This document shows, piece by piece, positions 14,920 to 15,412 of a stretch of 15,412 bases of DNA. The notes below the pieces were generated by a model. That model was not told the origin of the DNA. It ran no database searches and worked only from the letters and a program-made list of their open reading frames with translations. Position 1 is the stretch's first letter, and each line of letters opens with the position of its first letter. Location: positions 1 through 15,412 of the forward strand of contig JAWOEI010000097.1 of NCBI GenBank assembly GCA_046482825.1, written 5' to 3'. This DNA is from M55B167 sp046482825 (GTDB lineage: Bacteria; Verrucomicrobiota; Kiritimatiellia; RFP12; UBA1067). The translations under genes were made by a program, and so were the position numbers.

Positions 14920-15412
14920 GATAAACAGAGGCATTCATTAATTTATGTCACTACCATCCCATAGATTTAGTAGATTATTTTCGCGCAGAGACGCTGTTGG
15001 TTTCGATTGTCCAATATTGCCAAGCATAAAGGTGTTTTCAGTGGGACGCTAGTGATTTTTGAGGCAATCTGAAAGTTAGGTTTCCCTGCCCGAAAGTATT
15101 TCGGTGTCATTAATTATGATGCAACGCGTCAAATCCGGGCGCATTTGCGAATCGGTGCACGGCGGGGTCCCTCAGATGTCTTCGTACTGCAAGCGGCACT
15201 ACGGCGTGACATGCACGGACCCCGCCTTACAGTAAAAATGCATTAGTCGCTATAAAATCAACTCCTGTCGCAAAAAACAACAATAGAAAATAAGTGTGTT
15301 ACACATACTCTAAAGTATAAATAACAAAAAACAAGGATATAAATCTGCTATTTTAGTAATTCTATTTCACAAAATCCACATGATAAAGCTTGCTCCAATG
15401 TTTGCCCGTTAG
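14920..15412. other. 493-base non-coding stretch at the right end
   Basis: I see no convincing gene. A small hairpin CCGAAAgtaTTTCGG (15090-15104) lies 170 bases past the endonuclease-like stop, without a T run. A larger nested hairpin is at 15161-15226. From about 15241 the composition drops to about 31% GC. Two short minus-strand frames enter from the right edge, but neither can be supported. Confidence 0.6.
15161..15226. repeat. 66-base nested hairpin, probable dispersed repeat
   Basis: GGCGGGGTCC (15161-15170) pairs perfectly with GGACCCCGCC (15217-15226). Inside, ATGTC (15176-15180) pairs with GACAT (15208-15212), and CGTACTGC (15183-15190) pairs with GCACTACG (15196-15203) except for one C-C mismatch, around the loop AAGCG. 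It is GC-rich in an otherwise AT-rich region. There is no direct repeat at its edges and no T run after it, so it looks more like a REP-type intergenic repeat or structured RNA than a simple terminator. Confidence 0.7.

Noticed and set aside
15348..15412. Possible 3' end of a minus-strand gene entering from the right edge
   Set aside because: Two frames are open to the edge (16 and 20 codons, stopping at 15362 and 15348). Neither has a recognisable motif and they compete with each other.
1..15412. Circular molecule, joining the AT-rich right end to the AT-rich left end
   Set aside because: Joining the ends extends the gene starting at position 7 by only about 22 codons, with no MnhF-like sequence, so the ends are not naturally adjacent.

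Overview
The window reads as a fragment of a Gram-negative, mid-GC genome of the PVC group, most likely Lentisphaerota or Kiritimatiellota. That placement is an inference from the gene content: a Tat-exported Gfo/Idh/MocA oxidoreductase, a DUF1080 (3-keto-disaccharide hydrolase type) secreted protein, a SUMF1-fold secreted protein, a very large secreted glycosidase-like protein, and many signal peptides. No rRNA, tRNA or CRISPR array is visible.

Left edge (1 to about 300). A short AT-rich block (about 32% GC by hand count, against nearly 50% just to its right) carries the C-terminal part of an MnhE/MrpE antiporter subunit and the first codons of the next gene, probably mnhF. It abuts, inside a run of seven T (minus strand), a lysophospholipid acyltransferase-like gene that is cut mid-domain. 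Both genes are broken at the same point, so this is a rearrangement or a chimeric assembly join.

Minus-strand operon (9612 down to about 300). Six genes lie nearly end to end: a 1227-residue secreted TIM-barrel glycosidase-like protein with an NPCBM-like module, an N-acetylmuramoyl-L-alanine amidase, a membrane-anchored propeller-like protein of unknown function, a small secreted CBM-like protein, an O-antigen ligase/polymerase (Wzy_C type) and the truncated acyltransferase. Overlaps and gaps of a few bases suggest co-transcription. The set points to cell-envelope and extracellular polysaccharide work.

Plus-strand pair (9803 to 12416). Divergent from the operon are the Tat-exported oxidoreductase and a secreted SUMF1-fold protein that lacks the formylglycine-generating cysteine pair. 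They converge, across a strong hairpin, on a minus-strand DUF1080 protein (12482 to 13489). The oxidoreductase and the DUF1080 protein, with the glycosidase-like enzyme nearby, resemble the parts of an extracytoplasmic 3-keto-glycoside pathway.

Right part (13490 to 15412). The divergent gap between the DUF1080 gene and a secreted endonuclease/exonuclease/phosphatase-family protein holds a (TTTG)6 microsatellite and a complete 150-bp MITE-like element with 22-bp terminal inverted repeats and a perfect 9-bp target duplication. Its core is a pair of REP-like palindromes. The last 490 bases have no convincing gene but contain a nested 66-base hairpin, followed by an AT-rich end (about 31% GC).
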